Shown here piece by piece: positions 1-4,918 of a stretch of 24,523 bases of DNA (position 1 is its first letter; each line of letters opens with the position of its first letter). The notes beneath the pieces are model-generated. The model saw only the letters and a program-made list of their open reading frames with translations, did not search any database and was not told where the DNA came from. The position numbers were made by a program, and so were the translations under genes. The stretch covers positions 1 through 24,523 of the IMG/VR virus record IMGVR_UViG_3300030098_003120; one strand, 5' to 3'. The stretch is from a virus.

Positions 1-63
1 ATATCGAATGCGATCAAGCATGATGTCTGCCAACCACTTGTTCTTGTTTGCTCGTATAGGCAT
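1..63 (-). CDS. 5' end of an unidentified gene (possible tyrosine integrase N-terminus)
   Basis: An ATG at 63 opens a frame that runs off the left edge, giving 21 codons that begin MPIRANKNKWLADIMLDRIRY. It lies 16 bases after the amidase stop and on the same strand, so it continues the early gene series. The pattern of an N-terminal basic stretch, then NKW-A-I and a basic RIRY, resembles the short beta-strand start of the arm-type DNA-binding domain of some tyrosine integrases. That resemblance is weak and rests on very few residues; any other early gene is possible. No clear Shine-Dalgarno site precedes it. Confidence 0.4.
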   Translation of the reverse strand, partial: MPIRANKNKWLADIMLDRIRY

Positions 64-79
64 AGAAAAAGAAAGTTAG

Positions 80-763
80 TTATGATACCTTCTCAAGATA
101 ACCAATAAGTCCCATGGTATAGGCGTGCGCCAGGTCATCGCGCCGGTCTTTGTAGGCGTCCCAAGCGGCGTAATTACTAGCAAAAAAAGGCTCAAGGATT
201 GCAGCTGGTGGAGCACATTTAAAGAGAAAAGCACTGCCCCTTTGGTTTCTTGTGCGAACTTTTACGCCCCTGTTAGGTTCTCCGGTAAACAACTCAGCCA
301 TTGAGTCCTGCAAACAGTTACCAAGGATGGTTCCCCGTTGGCTCCCTGTTATGAGTGTCTCAAAGCCCCTCACCGTTCGGTCTGATGCACTGTTGAAATG
401 CAACTCAACCACCACTTCTGCCTCGAAGTCTTTAACCTGAGTTGCCACAAAGTCCATGGCTTGTGGATAAGTTAGTGACACGGTGAATCCATACTCATCA
501 ACAACCAAAACCTCACACCCAAGAGCCTCAAGGTTTGCCTTCACTGTGTGGGCAATCGGCTTGTTCCATGCGTATTCAGTAACTCCTCCCGGAGCCGTAG
601 CTCCGAAGTCTCCCGCCCTGCTATGACCAACGCAAATAGCCACCCGTCTGCCTTCCAGGTTCTTGGGTTTAGCGGCTGGCGAGGGCAAAAGAGAGTCCCT
701 TGTTTGCTCAAGGATCCTTATGGCCCTGTTTAACTCCGTTATGGTTTCGGTCTCGTTTTTCAT
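80..763 (-). CDS. N-acetylmuramoyl-L-alanine amidase (Amidase_3-type endolysin)
   Basis: A 227-residue protein that should cut the amide bond between N-acetylmuramic acid and L-alanine in peptidoglycan and so act as the phage endolysin. Residues 1-37 form a helical N-terminal extension with no signal peptide. Residues 38-224 look like an Amidase_3 domain: GH at 46-47, a glutamate at 63 in VTEYAWN, H122 in the ELHFN motif, and E191 in AILEPFF. These match the three zinc ligands and the catalytic glutamate of this family. T7 uses an unrelated Amidase_2-type lysozyme (gp3.5), so this is a functional replacement rather than an orthologue. With no signal sequence, release through a holin is expected. 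The start overlaps the stop of the preceding gene by four bases (ATGA), which implies coupled translation. Confidence 0.88.
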   Translation of the reverse strand: MKNETETITELNRAIRILEQTRDSLLPSPAAKPKNLEGRRVAICVGHSRAGDFGATAPGGVTEYAWNKPIAHTVKANLEALGCEVLVVDEYGFTVSLTYPQAMDFVATQVKDFEAEVVVELHFNSASDRTVRGFETLITGSQRGTILGNCLQDSMAELFTGEPNRGVKVRTRNQRGSAFLFKCAPPAAILEPFFASNYAAWDAYKDRRDDLAHAYTMGLIGYLEKVS

Positions 764-966
764 ACGTCAAGGTCCAGTTCAGGGTGGTTGTCGATAGGTG
801 CCACTGATTCACCTATCACTTTGAACTCCTTGGTTTCGTGGGGAGTGTCCGTTTCGCTGCTCATTACGGAAGCCGCAACGTCAGCAAGTTGTCTGGTTTT
901 ATAAAGGCTAATCACAGTGCCCCACGCAGGACACATGACAGCCCAGACTGTATTTTTGTTTTTCAT
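760..966 (-). CDS. Small early protein of unknown function
   Basis: A 68-residue protein I do not recognise. The N-terminal part (NTVWAVMCPAWGTVISLYKT) has alternating hydrophobic residues with a possible short beta-hairpin, and the C-terminal part is acidic, ending LDLDV. There is no clear membrane segment. Its stop overlaps the amidase start by four bases, so the two are probably translated together. Upstream of the ATG is a purine- and A/C-rich leader (ACAAACAAAACAAAAACAAC) and no Shine-Dalgarno site, a pattern shared with several other genes here. Synteny with the amidase might suggest a lysis-related role, but nothing in the sequence itself shows one. Confidence 0.65.
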   Translation of the reverse strand: MKNKNTVWAVMCPAWGTVISLYKTRQLADVAASVMSSETDTPHETKEFKVIGESVAPIDNHPELDLDV

Positions 967-994
967 ATCGTTGTTTTTGTTTTGTTTGTTCAGT

Positions 995-1186
995 TCATAG
1001 AGAAAATATTAAAGAGGTGAGAATCCAAGCGGCTGCTAACGCACAAACCACAAGGAAGCCCCGGAGGCTTGCCAAAAAGAGAAGGCTTATCGGCGTCTTG
1101 CCGTCGGTGTCCCCTAAATCGTCACTAAGGAGAAGACAAGCCATAACAAGGAGGCCGAAAAGCAGGAGAACAAGAGAGATGTTCAT
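995..1186 (-). CDS. Small protein with two membrane segments
   Basis: A 63-residue protein with hydrophobic stretches at about residues 3-20 and 38-62, separated by a short acidic loop (DDLGDTDGKT). This is the size and layout of a two-span small membrane protein, such as a class II holin or a host-interference peptide; I cannot choose between them. A cysteine at residue 17 follows LVMA, but the match to a lipobox is poor and the second hydrophobic segment argues against a lipoprotein. Its start overlaps the stop of the gene to its right by four bases. It sits two genes upstream of the amidase, so a holin role is conceivable. Confidence 0.65.
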   Translation of the reverse strand: MNISLVLLLFGLLVMACLLLSDDLGDTDGKTPISLLFLASLRGFLVVCALAAAWILTSLIFSL

Positions 1187-1374
1187 CGTTTCTTGTCTTC
1201 TTTGGTGTCTTCTTTGGCTTGGCTTGGCCTAGGACCCCCGTTGTATTTCGGTCGCTCCATCTGGCGCGACTTAAAGAATTCATCGCAAGCGGCATTTACG
1301 AGACGGCTCAACCCGTAATGGACATCCTGTGATGGCTTTTTGCGCTCCTTTTTGCCTTGGTGGTTGGCTCTCAT
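1183..1374 (-). CDS. Small basic hydrophilic protein, unknown
   Basis: A 63-residue protein, strongly basic at its N-terminus (RANHQGKKERKKPSQ) with a Lys/Asp/Glu-rich tail (KEDTKEDKKR). The tail is encoded by a short direct DNA repeat of CTTCTTTGG near 1196-1220, which suggests slippage growth of the C-terminus. I do not recognise the family. Both ends overlap neighbours by ATGA (1371-1374 and 1183-1186), placing it firmly in a translationally coupled run. Confidence 0.6.
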   Translation of the reverse strand: MRANHQGKKERKKPSQDVHYGLSRLVNAACDEFFKSRQMERPKYNGGPRPSQAKEDTKEDKKR

Positions 1375-1532
1375 GTCTGTTGTTTTAGGAGTTCCCGTAG
1401 TTCACGAACCGCTGCCAAGGTGGCTCGCTTGTCTCCTGCGTTGGCTTCTATCTGGTCCACGAGGTAATGCAATAACCATTTCCTAGCTACTCGCCGGATC
1501 CATGGCATCTGCCTGATGACGTCTATGGGCAT
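1371..1532 (-). CDS. Small basic protein, unknown (53 aa)
   Basis: A 53-residue frame beginning MPIDVIRQMPWIRRVARKW and ending RELRELLKQQT. It fills the only gap in this gene run: its ATG lies three bases after the stop of the gene to the right (1536), and its TGA overlaps the next ATG by four bases. That tight spacing is the main reason to accept it. The sequence predicts an amphipathic, mostly helical, basic protein. The function is not recognisable. Confidence 0.6.
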   Translation of the reverse strand: MPIDVIRQMPWIRRVARKWLLHYLVDQIEANAGDKRATLAAVRELRELLKQQT

Positions 1533-1535
1533 GGG

Positions 1536-1889
1536 TTAGTGATTATAGACCGCATCAAACGCCCAATCTTCTGCGTCTTGCTGTGAATGCCCATCGGCTA
1601 AAGCATCCCTGTAAGACGCAATCCACCTGCTTTCTGCTCCCTCGTCAAACTTCCCAATTTCGTTGGAATAATCAAGAGCAATGGCTACCGCTTTGGCTTC
1701 TTCTGATTGCTTGGGTGTTAGGTTGTGCATCCTTGCCACTTCTTCACAATAAGCTGCTGCTTGTTTTGCTTTCTGGTCGTTTGGAGCCGTAAGAACCAAA
1801 AATAAAGCCCATCCAACAAGATCCACAGGATCCAGGGTTTCGAGTTGAGCCAAGGAAGGCGAAAGATTTGTTTTGAGTAAAGAATTCAT
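1536..1889 (-). CDS. Early protein of unknown function
   Basis: A 117-residue protein if it starts at the ATG at 1889; the frame is also open to an ATG at 1919. I prefer 1889 because the 1919 start would overlap the previous gene's stop, while the stretch between that stop (1909) and 1889 is the A/C-rich leader AACAAACAAAG found before other genes. Residues 20-60 are hydrophobic and helical (VDLVGWALFLVLTAP), followed by helices rich in Ala/Glu and a C-terminal acidic, aromatic part (QQDAEDWAFDAVYNH). No catalytic motif is visible and I do not recognise the family. Confidence 0.65.
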   Translation of the reverse strand: MNSLLKTNLSPSLAQLETLDPVDLVGWALFLVLTAPNDQKAKQAAAYCEEVARMHNLTPKQSEEAKAVAIALDYSNEIGKFDEGAESRWIASYRDALADGHSQQDAEDWAFDAVYNH

Positions 1890-1908
1890 TTGTCTTTGTT
1901 TGTTTTGT

Positions 1909-2229
1909 TTAGGCCACAAGAGCCTTGCATCTTTTCTGGGTGCAATTCGGCTCTTTGTTTGTCCTTATTGTTTTGCTTTTCTCTCTTAGTCTCCACAGTG
2001 GCTCTTCCTTTTTGGACCATTTAGTGCGAGGGAAACGCTTGGCAATGGCCTCCGCTGCCGCTTGCTGATAATAATCACCGTAACCGTATTGAAACGGCAC
2101 CTTGATTGTTTCTTGGTTGGCTTGTTGGAAGTTTAAAACAACGACAGCGGAAAAATAGCTGTTGCCGTTTATCTTGTCATTCCATTCGCGAGCGGAAACA
2201 TCAACTGTCTTTAAGTCTCTGAATTGCAT
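1909..2229 (-). CDS. Early phage protein, unknown family
   Basis: A 106-residue protein. Residues about 7-60 (VDVSAREWNDKINGNSYFSA then VPFQYGYGDYYQQAAAEAIA) follow a pattern I have seen in small hypothetical proteins of many phages: REW-K-NGNSY, a beta-strand pair, then PF-YGYGD and a helix. Their role is unknown. The last 35 residues are basic. The ATG is preceded by an A-rich stretch (AAAAACAA) instead of a Shine-Dalgarno site. It lies between two early genes with short spacers. Confidence 0.7.
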   Translation of the reverse strand: MQFRDLKTVDVSAREWNDKINGNSYFSAVVVLNFQQANQETIKVPFQYGYGDYYQQAAAEAIAKRFPRTKWSKKEEPLWRLREKSKTIRTNKEPNCTQKRCKALVA

Positions 2230-2250
2230 TTGTTTTTAAGGTAAGGATTT

Positions 2251-2526
2251 CTAAGCAACGGAAAGCAGGTTGTCAAAGAACTCTTGCGGCATCTCCTTGG
2301 CTCTCTTTGCTCTCTCATCGGAGAACGTATCGCGCAGCCATTTGTTGATGTGGCGGGTAGTTGTTTGGCTCCACTTCTTGCTAGTGCGGAACAAAGCGCA
2401 CCCGTCATTCTCAGTAGCCAGGGAAAAGATCCTAGCGGCAACTGGTGTCTCGTAACTGACAAGCACAAGAGTCCCATCCTCGAGGCTTATTTCGGTCATG
2501 TTTGATGCAATGTTTTTTACTTTCAT
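2251..2526 (-). CDS. Early phage protein, small conserved family of unknown function
   Basis: A 91-residue protein with the layout NMTEISLEDGTLVLVSYETPVAAR, then FRTSKKWSQTTTRHINKWL. Small proteins with this N-M-T, LVSY-TPVA and KKWS-TT-RHINKWL pattern recur in phages and plasmids, and none has a role I can state. The ATG is preceded by CAAAACAAACAAAGAC at 2543-2528, which is identical over 16 bases to the leader before the gene at 1889. A longer reading frame in another phase (2211-2477) lies within it and is rejected. Confidence 0.75.
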   Translation of the reverse strand: MKVKNIASNMTEISLEDGTLVLVSYETPVAARIFSLATENDGCALFRTSKKWSQTTTRHINKWLRDTFSDERAKRAKEMPQEFFDNLLSVA

Positions 2527-2606
2527 GGTCTTTGTTTGTTTTGGTCGGAGTCATTTAATCGCTCCCCGCTCCCTACCGGCCTGAACCAATAGAGAGACGG
2601 GAGAAA

Positions 2607-3041
2607 TCAAGTGGCAAAGTATGCTCTAGCCTCTTCTTGTGCTTCCATGTGCCCCACTACAGATGAAACTGTGAGAATCATGTCAAGGCTTGTTCTCGTT
2701 GGGTCATCCTCGTTGGCGTTGTATCCTACCACTTGCTCGTAAATCTTCCCCCAGTAGACTCTCTGAGCTTGCTCCATAGCGATATGCTGGCTCTGGAAAA
2801 GCATCATAGAACTTTGAATGTCCAAGTATTGAATTGGTTCAGAAGTCTTACCGTAAAGACCCCAAGGAGCTTCCTCCTCGCCGCCCTCTGCGATGTAAAG
2901 ATCATCCTCGTGTGGCTCAGTTAGGCTCTCCCCGTAGCGATAGACCTTTACGGAAGAACTCCACCCGTGCTCCTTGCGACCTGTAACGTCCCGCCATTGT
3001 GGACTAGGTAGCTTGTTAATCGCTGGCTTGTTTGGATTCAT
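2607..3041 (-). CDS. Early protein of unknown function (144 aa)
   Basis: A 144-residue acidic protein. The middle (HEDDLYIAEGGEEEAPWGLY) is acidic and probably exposed; the C-terminal third is helical and Gln/Glu-rich. No family or active site is recognisable. The start at 3041 comes five bases after the stop of the gene to its right, with the A-rich stretch CTAGAAAAA directly before the ATG and no Shine-Dalgarno site. T7-like phages often encode acidic early proteins that inhibit host factors; acidity alone is not evidence for that here. Confidence 0.65.
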   Translation of the reverse strand: MNPNKPAINKLPSPQWRDVTGRKEHGWSSSVKVYRYGESLTEPHEDDLYIAEGGEEEAPWGLYGKTSEPIQYLDIQSSMMLFQSQHIAMEQAQRVYWGKIYEQVVGYNANEDDPTRTSLDMILTVSSVVGHMEAQEEARAYFAT

Positions 3042-3046
3042 TTTTT

Positions 3047-3349
3047 CTAGTGGATAGGAGTGATGAGAATGTAATCAGCGGTAAACTCAATGGATACCTT
3101 AGGTGCCCCTTGTGTCCATTCGGATACCTGCTGGTTGCACAAATCGATTATCGGTCGCGTATCTGTCCCGGCAACTTTGCGCTTCCCGCTTGTGTCCTTG
3201 TTGAGCCTAGCCCACCCAGACCCTTCTTTTTGACACACAAAAGTATATCGTGTGCCCCTAGTCCACCCGTATTCAGTTAGTGGTCCGTTCTCTATCCAGA
3301 CTCGAGATTTACCCCGGTTCTGGCCTACGTTCAATGTCTTTGTTTTCAT
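3047..3349 (-). CDS. Early protein of unknown function (100 aa)
   Basis: A 100-residue protein starting MKTKTLNVGQNRGKSRVWIE. An upstream ATG at 3415 is in frame but would overlap the end of the previous gene, so 3349 is preferred. The leader before it is an unusual run of CA repeats (CACACCACACACACC). Content: a basic N-terminus, a beta-rich centre (TRYTFVCQKEGSGWARL) and a C-terminus ending YILITPIH. It may be a small beta-fold, but I do not recognise it. Confidence 0.6.
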   Translation of the reverse strand: MKTKTLNVGQNRGKSRVWIENGPLTEYGWTRGTRYTFVCQKEGSGWARLNKDTSGKRKVAGTDTRPIIDLCNQQVSEWTQGAPKVSIEFTADYILITPIH

Positions 3350-3371
3350 TGGTGTGTGTGGTGTGTATTGG

Positions 3372-3590
3372 CTACTTTCCCTTGTAGCTGTAATTAAAAT
3401 CAAGAGAGCCCCCATCGTCAGAGGCCACGATAGACAAGCCTTGATTCCTCAAGAACCTATAAGCTCTCATGGCTGTATATAGGAAATGCTCCGTGCCTTC
3501 GCGGTAATCTTCAAACCCTTGCGAGATTGCTTCTTTAACCATTTCGTAATCGCCTTCGCGACCTCCTATGTGTGTGTATTGTTTTTGCAT
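3372..3590 (-). CDS. First early gene, unknown small protein
   Basis: A frame of 72 codons from ATG 3590, or 56 residues from an internal ATG at 3542. It is the rightmost of the early run and so the first gene after the structured junction region. The start is uncertain: a possible host-type promoter at 3601-3628 would begin transcription only a few bases before 3590, while the 3542 ATG has GAAGG ten bases upstream. The shared part begins MVKEAISQGFEDYREGTEHF, is helical, then ends in a beta-like SLDFNYSYKGK. The family is unknown. Confidence 0.6.
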   Translation of the reverse strand: MQKQYTHIGGREGDYEMVKEAISQGFEDYREGTEHFLYTAMRAYRFLRNQGLSIVASDDGGSLDFNYSYKGK

Positions 3591-3600
3591 GGCGGGGCGG

Positions 3601-3628
3601 AAAATACATAAGTGTTATCATAGGTCAA
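3601..3628 (-). promoter_or_regulatory. Possible host sigma70-type promoter for the early genes
   Basis: On the minus strand TTGACC (3628-3623) is followed after 16 bases by TATTTT (3606-3601): five of six and four of six matches to the sigma70 boxes. It lies directly before the first early gene, where T7-like phages place host-recognised early promoters. Predicted transcript start is near 3594. A second TTGACA (3805-3800) has no good -10 box. Confidence 0.4.
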
Positions 3629-3680
3629 CCCCTAAATGAAAAAAAATCAAAAACTCAAGGTGAAAGAAAAACAGACATAT

Positions 3681-3733
3681 GTTCACACGAACACCTGGTG
3701 CTCAAGAGAACACTACTGTTCAAAACAGTGTTC
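3681..3733. repeat. Cluster of GAAC/GTTC inverted repeats
   Basis: Within 53 bases there are GTTC-ACAC-GAAC (3681-3692), the near-perfect palindrome GAACACC-T-GGTGCTC (3689-3703), GAACACTACTGTTC (3708-3721), and a perfect 7-bp inverted repeat GAACACT (3708-3714) with AGTGTTC (3727-3733). Inside the last, ACTGTT (3715-3720) pairs with AACAGT (3724-3729). The shared half-site GAACAC/GTGTTC suggests binding by a dimeric protein, or alternative RNA hairpins upstream of the early genes. Confidence 0.6.
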
Positions 3734-3740
3734 ATTGCTT

Positions 3741-3783
3741 CCCTAGCATCTAGGGTCCTACGGACAAGCCTAGCCTTTAGATG
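3741..3783. repeat. Two mutually exclusive hairpins
   Basis: CCCTAG-CAT-CTAGGG (3741-3755) is a perfect 6-bp stem with a 3-base loop. The same CTAGG can instead pair with CCTAG (3769-3773), enclosing GTCC (3755-3758) with GGAC (3762-3765), and CATCTA (3747-3752) can pair with TAGATG (3778-3783). The two folds share bases and exclude one another. There is no T-run, so this is not a simple terminator. Confidence 0.45.
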
Positions 3784-3910
3784 TTTGAAAGGGTAGGGCT
3801 GTCAATTGAATGACAATCCACCATCAGAATGCGTTGCGGGGGTGCCCTTGGGGGGATTTTAGCGCGTCGCTATATACGTATACCCCTTCAGATTTTTATA
3901 CCAAACTTCA

Positions 3911-3981
3911 AAAGGACACCAGTAGCTCTCCTATAGGAAGTTGCCTGTTCACACATAAAGAAGAGACTACTGGTATCCTTT
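3911..3981 (-). terminator. Long hairpin after the lipoprotein gene, probable transcription terminator
   Basis: The arms 3967-3981 and 3911-3925 pair over 15 bp with one mismatch on the plus strand that becomes a G-U pair in minus-strand RNA. After one bulged G, a further six pairs form (3961-3966 with 3927-3932), giving a 21-bp stem. TTTT follows on the minus strand. It begins 14 bases after the lipoprotein stop, so it would end late transcription. The loop contains the palindrome TCCTATAGGA (3930-3939), echoing the core of the promoter repeats at 4794-4852. Confidence 0.65.
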
Positions 3982-3994
3982 GTAAAAAGACCTC

Positions 3995-4183
3995 TTAGTC
4001 CTTTTTGGAAGGCACCAAGTCAATCCCAGCGTTTAGCTTAGGGGGCATAGGGCGCACTTCTAGTTCTACAGCGATGTCTTTTGGAGGATCTGTAAGAGGC
4101 ACAGGAAAAGCGCCACCGAGATCCAAGGTTGAGCAAGAAGACACAAGAAGTGCTCCTACTAGCATTGTTAGTTTTTGTTTCAT
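3995..4183 (-). CDS. Small lipoprotein (possible Rz1-like outer-membrane spanin)
   Basis: A 62-residue protein with a lipoprotein signal: MKQK, a hydrophobic core LTMLVGALL, then the lipobox VSSC with the modified cysteine at residue 17. The mature part of about 46 residues is proline-rich (FPVPLTDPPKD, RPMPPKLN), which is typical of Rz1-type outer-membrane spanin subunits. No overlapping or adjacent inner-membrane spanin gene is visible, so the assignment is tentative. A second lipoprotein lies at 21553. The gene is isolated, with a long hairpin ending 11 bases before its ATG and another after its stop. The only SD-like GGGAG upstream lies inside the first hairpin's 3' arm. Confidence 0.65.
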   Translation of the reverse strand: MKQKLTMLVGALLVSSCSTLDLGGAFPVPLTDPPKDIAVELEVRPMPPKLNAGIDLVPSKKD

Positions 4184-4189
4184 GGAGTT

Positions 4190-4261
4190 AAAAAGGACTC
4201 CCTAAGTTTTTACTACAGGGAAAAACAAAGAAAACCTGCAATAAAGGGACCTAGGGAGTCC
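4190..4261 (-). terminator. Long two-part hairpin with T-run (terminator or leader structure)
   Basis: On the minus strand, 4261-4249 pairs with 4207-4195 over 13 bp (GGACTCCCTAGGT with ACTTAGGGAGTCC, one G-U). After a small internal loop a further 11 bp forms between 4245-4235 and 4219-4209, with G-U pairs, around a 15-base U-rich loop. TTTTT follows immediately (4194-4190). The G-U pairs are mismatches on the plus strand, so the structure is tuned for minus-strand RNA. It fits a factor-independent terminator after the basic-protein genes, or an RNA processing site. Confidence 0.7.
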
Positions 4262-4310
4262 GTTGTGTATGAGTGCTATTTAGCAGCAAAGAGTCACAGG
4301 TCAATACCCA

Positions 4311-4472
4311 TTAATATTTCTTTTTAGCTGTCTTCTTTTTAGCAGCTTTCTTTTTCTTCTTAGGAAATCCAGCCTTCATATTTGCGTATGCTTTATCGCT
4401 TATGGTGGATTTCTTTTTGGATCTACTAATGCCTAGCTTGCGGCGTTTGTTGATGTTTTTGTAGAGGCTCAT
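4311..4472 (-). CDS. Small lysine-rich basic protein (53 aa)
   Basis: A 53-residue frame beginning MSLYKNINKRRKLGISRSKK and ending in a lysine/alanine-rich tail (PKKKKKAAKKKTAKKKY). It is strongly basic and likely binds DNA or packs in the virion. Small MSLY-NIN-rich basic proteins occur near the terminase end of many marine podoviruses, but I know of no demonstrated role. It starts 13 bases after the stop of the next basic protein and so belongs to the same transcript. The leader ACTAAATACAT has no Shine-Dalgarno site. Confidence 0.75.
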   Translation of the reverse strand: MSLYKNINKRRKLGISRSKKKSTISDKAYANMKAGFPKKKKKAAKKKTAKKKY

Positions 4473-4485
4473 ATGTATTTAGTTG

Positions 4486-4758
4486 TTACCATTTTACTTT
4501 GTTTGCCCAATAGGCTGCTGAGAGTTTTCCTTTGGCTATGTTGGCTGCATGGCGAGCCTTAAAGCTTTTTCTTCTGGCTTTGTCCTTTGGGGTCTTTGGG
4601 TTTTTACCTGCACCACTGACACCCTTTTGTCCAAACCTAATGAGTTTTATTGTGGATCCTGATTTAGCTAAGACAGCATGTGACTTAGTTTTGTGTCCTG
4701 GAGTTCTTTTTGGTTTGTTGTATCCAGAGAACTTTTCTCCTGATCTTTCAATAGCCAT
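4486..4758 (-). CDS. Small basic conserved phage protein (90 aa)
   Basis: A 90-residue basic protein with a pattern I recognise from small proteins of marine podo- and myoviruses: GEKFSGYNKPKRTPGHKTKS, then HAVLAKSGSTIKLIRFGQKG, then RRKSFKARHAANIAKGKLSA and a final YWANKVKW. The central LIRFG-G-G and RHA-NIAKG-SAAYWA-K motifs are diagnostic of that group. The function is unknown; the charge and late position fit a minor virion or DNA-binding protein. It is the first gene after the tandem promoter-like repeats, whose predicted starts (4832 and 4796) lie 74 and 38 bases upstream of its ATG. The leader contains the recurrent AACAAACAAAG. Confidence 0.82.
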   Translation of the reverse strand: MAIERSGEKFSGYNKPKRTPGHKTKSHAVLAKSGSTIKLIRFGQKGVSGAGKNPKTPKDKARRKSFKARHAANIAKGKLSAAYWANKVKW

Positions 4759-4793
4759 ATTTAAGTAAGGTATTTGTTTCCTTTGTTTGTTCT

Positions 4794-4816
4794 TACTATA
4801 GGAACACCTATAGATA
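4794..4816 (-). promoter_or_regulatory. SP6-like phage RNA polymerase promoter, copy 1 (proximal)
   Basis: One of two identical 23-bp units. Read on the minus strand from 4813 it has CTATAGGTGTTCCTATAG with +1 G at 4796. Against the SP6 promoter (ATTTAGGTGACACTATAG) it matches 13 of 18 positions, including all of TAGGTG at -14 to -9 and CTATAG at -5 to +1. It sits 38 bases before the ATG at 4758 and faces the genes. The unit is nearly palindromic, so the opposite strand also shows CTATAG, but there TAGGTG is lost. Confidence 0.65.
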
Positions 4817-4829
4817 CTAGGTTTGTAAA

Positions 4830-4852
4830 TACTATAGGAACACCTATAGATA
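4830..4852 (-). promoter_or_regulatory. SP6-like phage RNA polymerase promoter, copy 2 (distal)
   Basis: An exact copy of the 4794-4816 unit, 36 bp away, with predicted +1 G at 4832. The identity stops exactly at the 23-bp unit: the flanks differ on both sides. This is the length of a T7-class promoter and supports selection on the unit itself rather than a recent larger duplication. Confidence 0.65.
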
Positions 4853-4918
4853 GAATAATATTAACAAACAAAAACAAACATCCCTCCCTTTCTTTTCTTT
4901 GTTATTTTTATTTATTTA

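Larger units (their letters stand above)
3591..3994. other. Structured non-coding junction region
   Basis: No gene is supported in these 404 bases. It separates the last late-side gene (lipoprotein, stop 3995) from the first early gene (start 3590). It contains a long hairpin (3911-3981), a perfect 10-bp palindrome TATACGTATA (3873-3882), two G-runs (3837-3842 and 3850-3855), a pair of overlapping hairpins (3741-3783), a cluster of GAAC/GTTC dyads (3681-3733) and a possible early promoter. In T7-like genomes this position holds the terminal repeat and left-end control signals; I infer the same here but cannot place the physical ends. Confidence 0.6.

Noticed and set aside
793-817. Perfect 8-bp inverted repeat GATAGGTG/CACCTATC containing TAGGTG
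   Set aside because: It lies inside a coding sequence and lacks CTATAG at the promoter spacing, so it is not a further SP6-like promoter; probably chance.
2211-2477. 88-aa minus-strand frame overlapping the 91-aa early gene
   Set aside because: The 91-aa frame has a recognisable family pattern and the leader motif; this one has neither.
3837-3855. G-runs that might form a G-quadruplex
   Set aside because: Only two runs of three or more G; four are needed for a normal intramolecular quadruplex.
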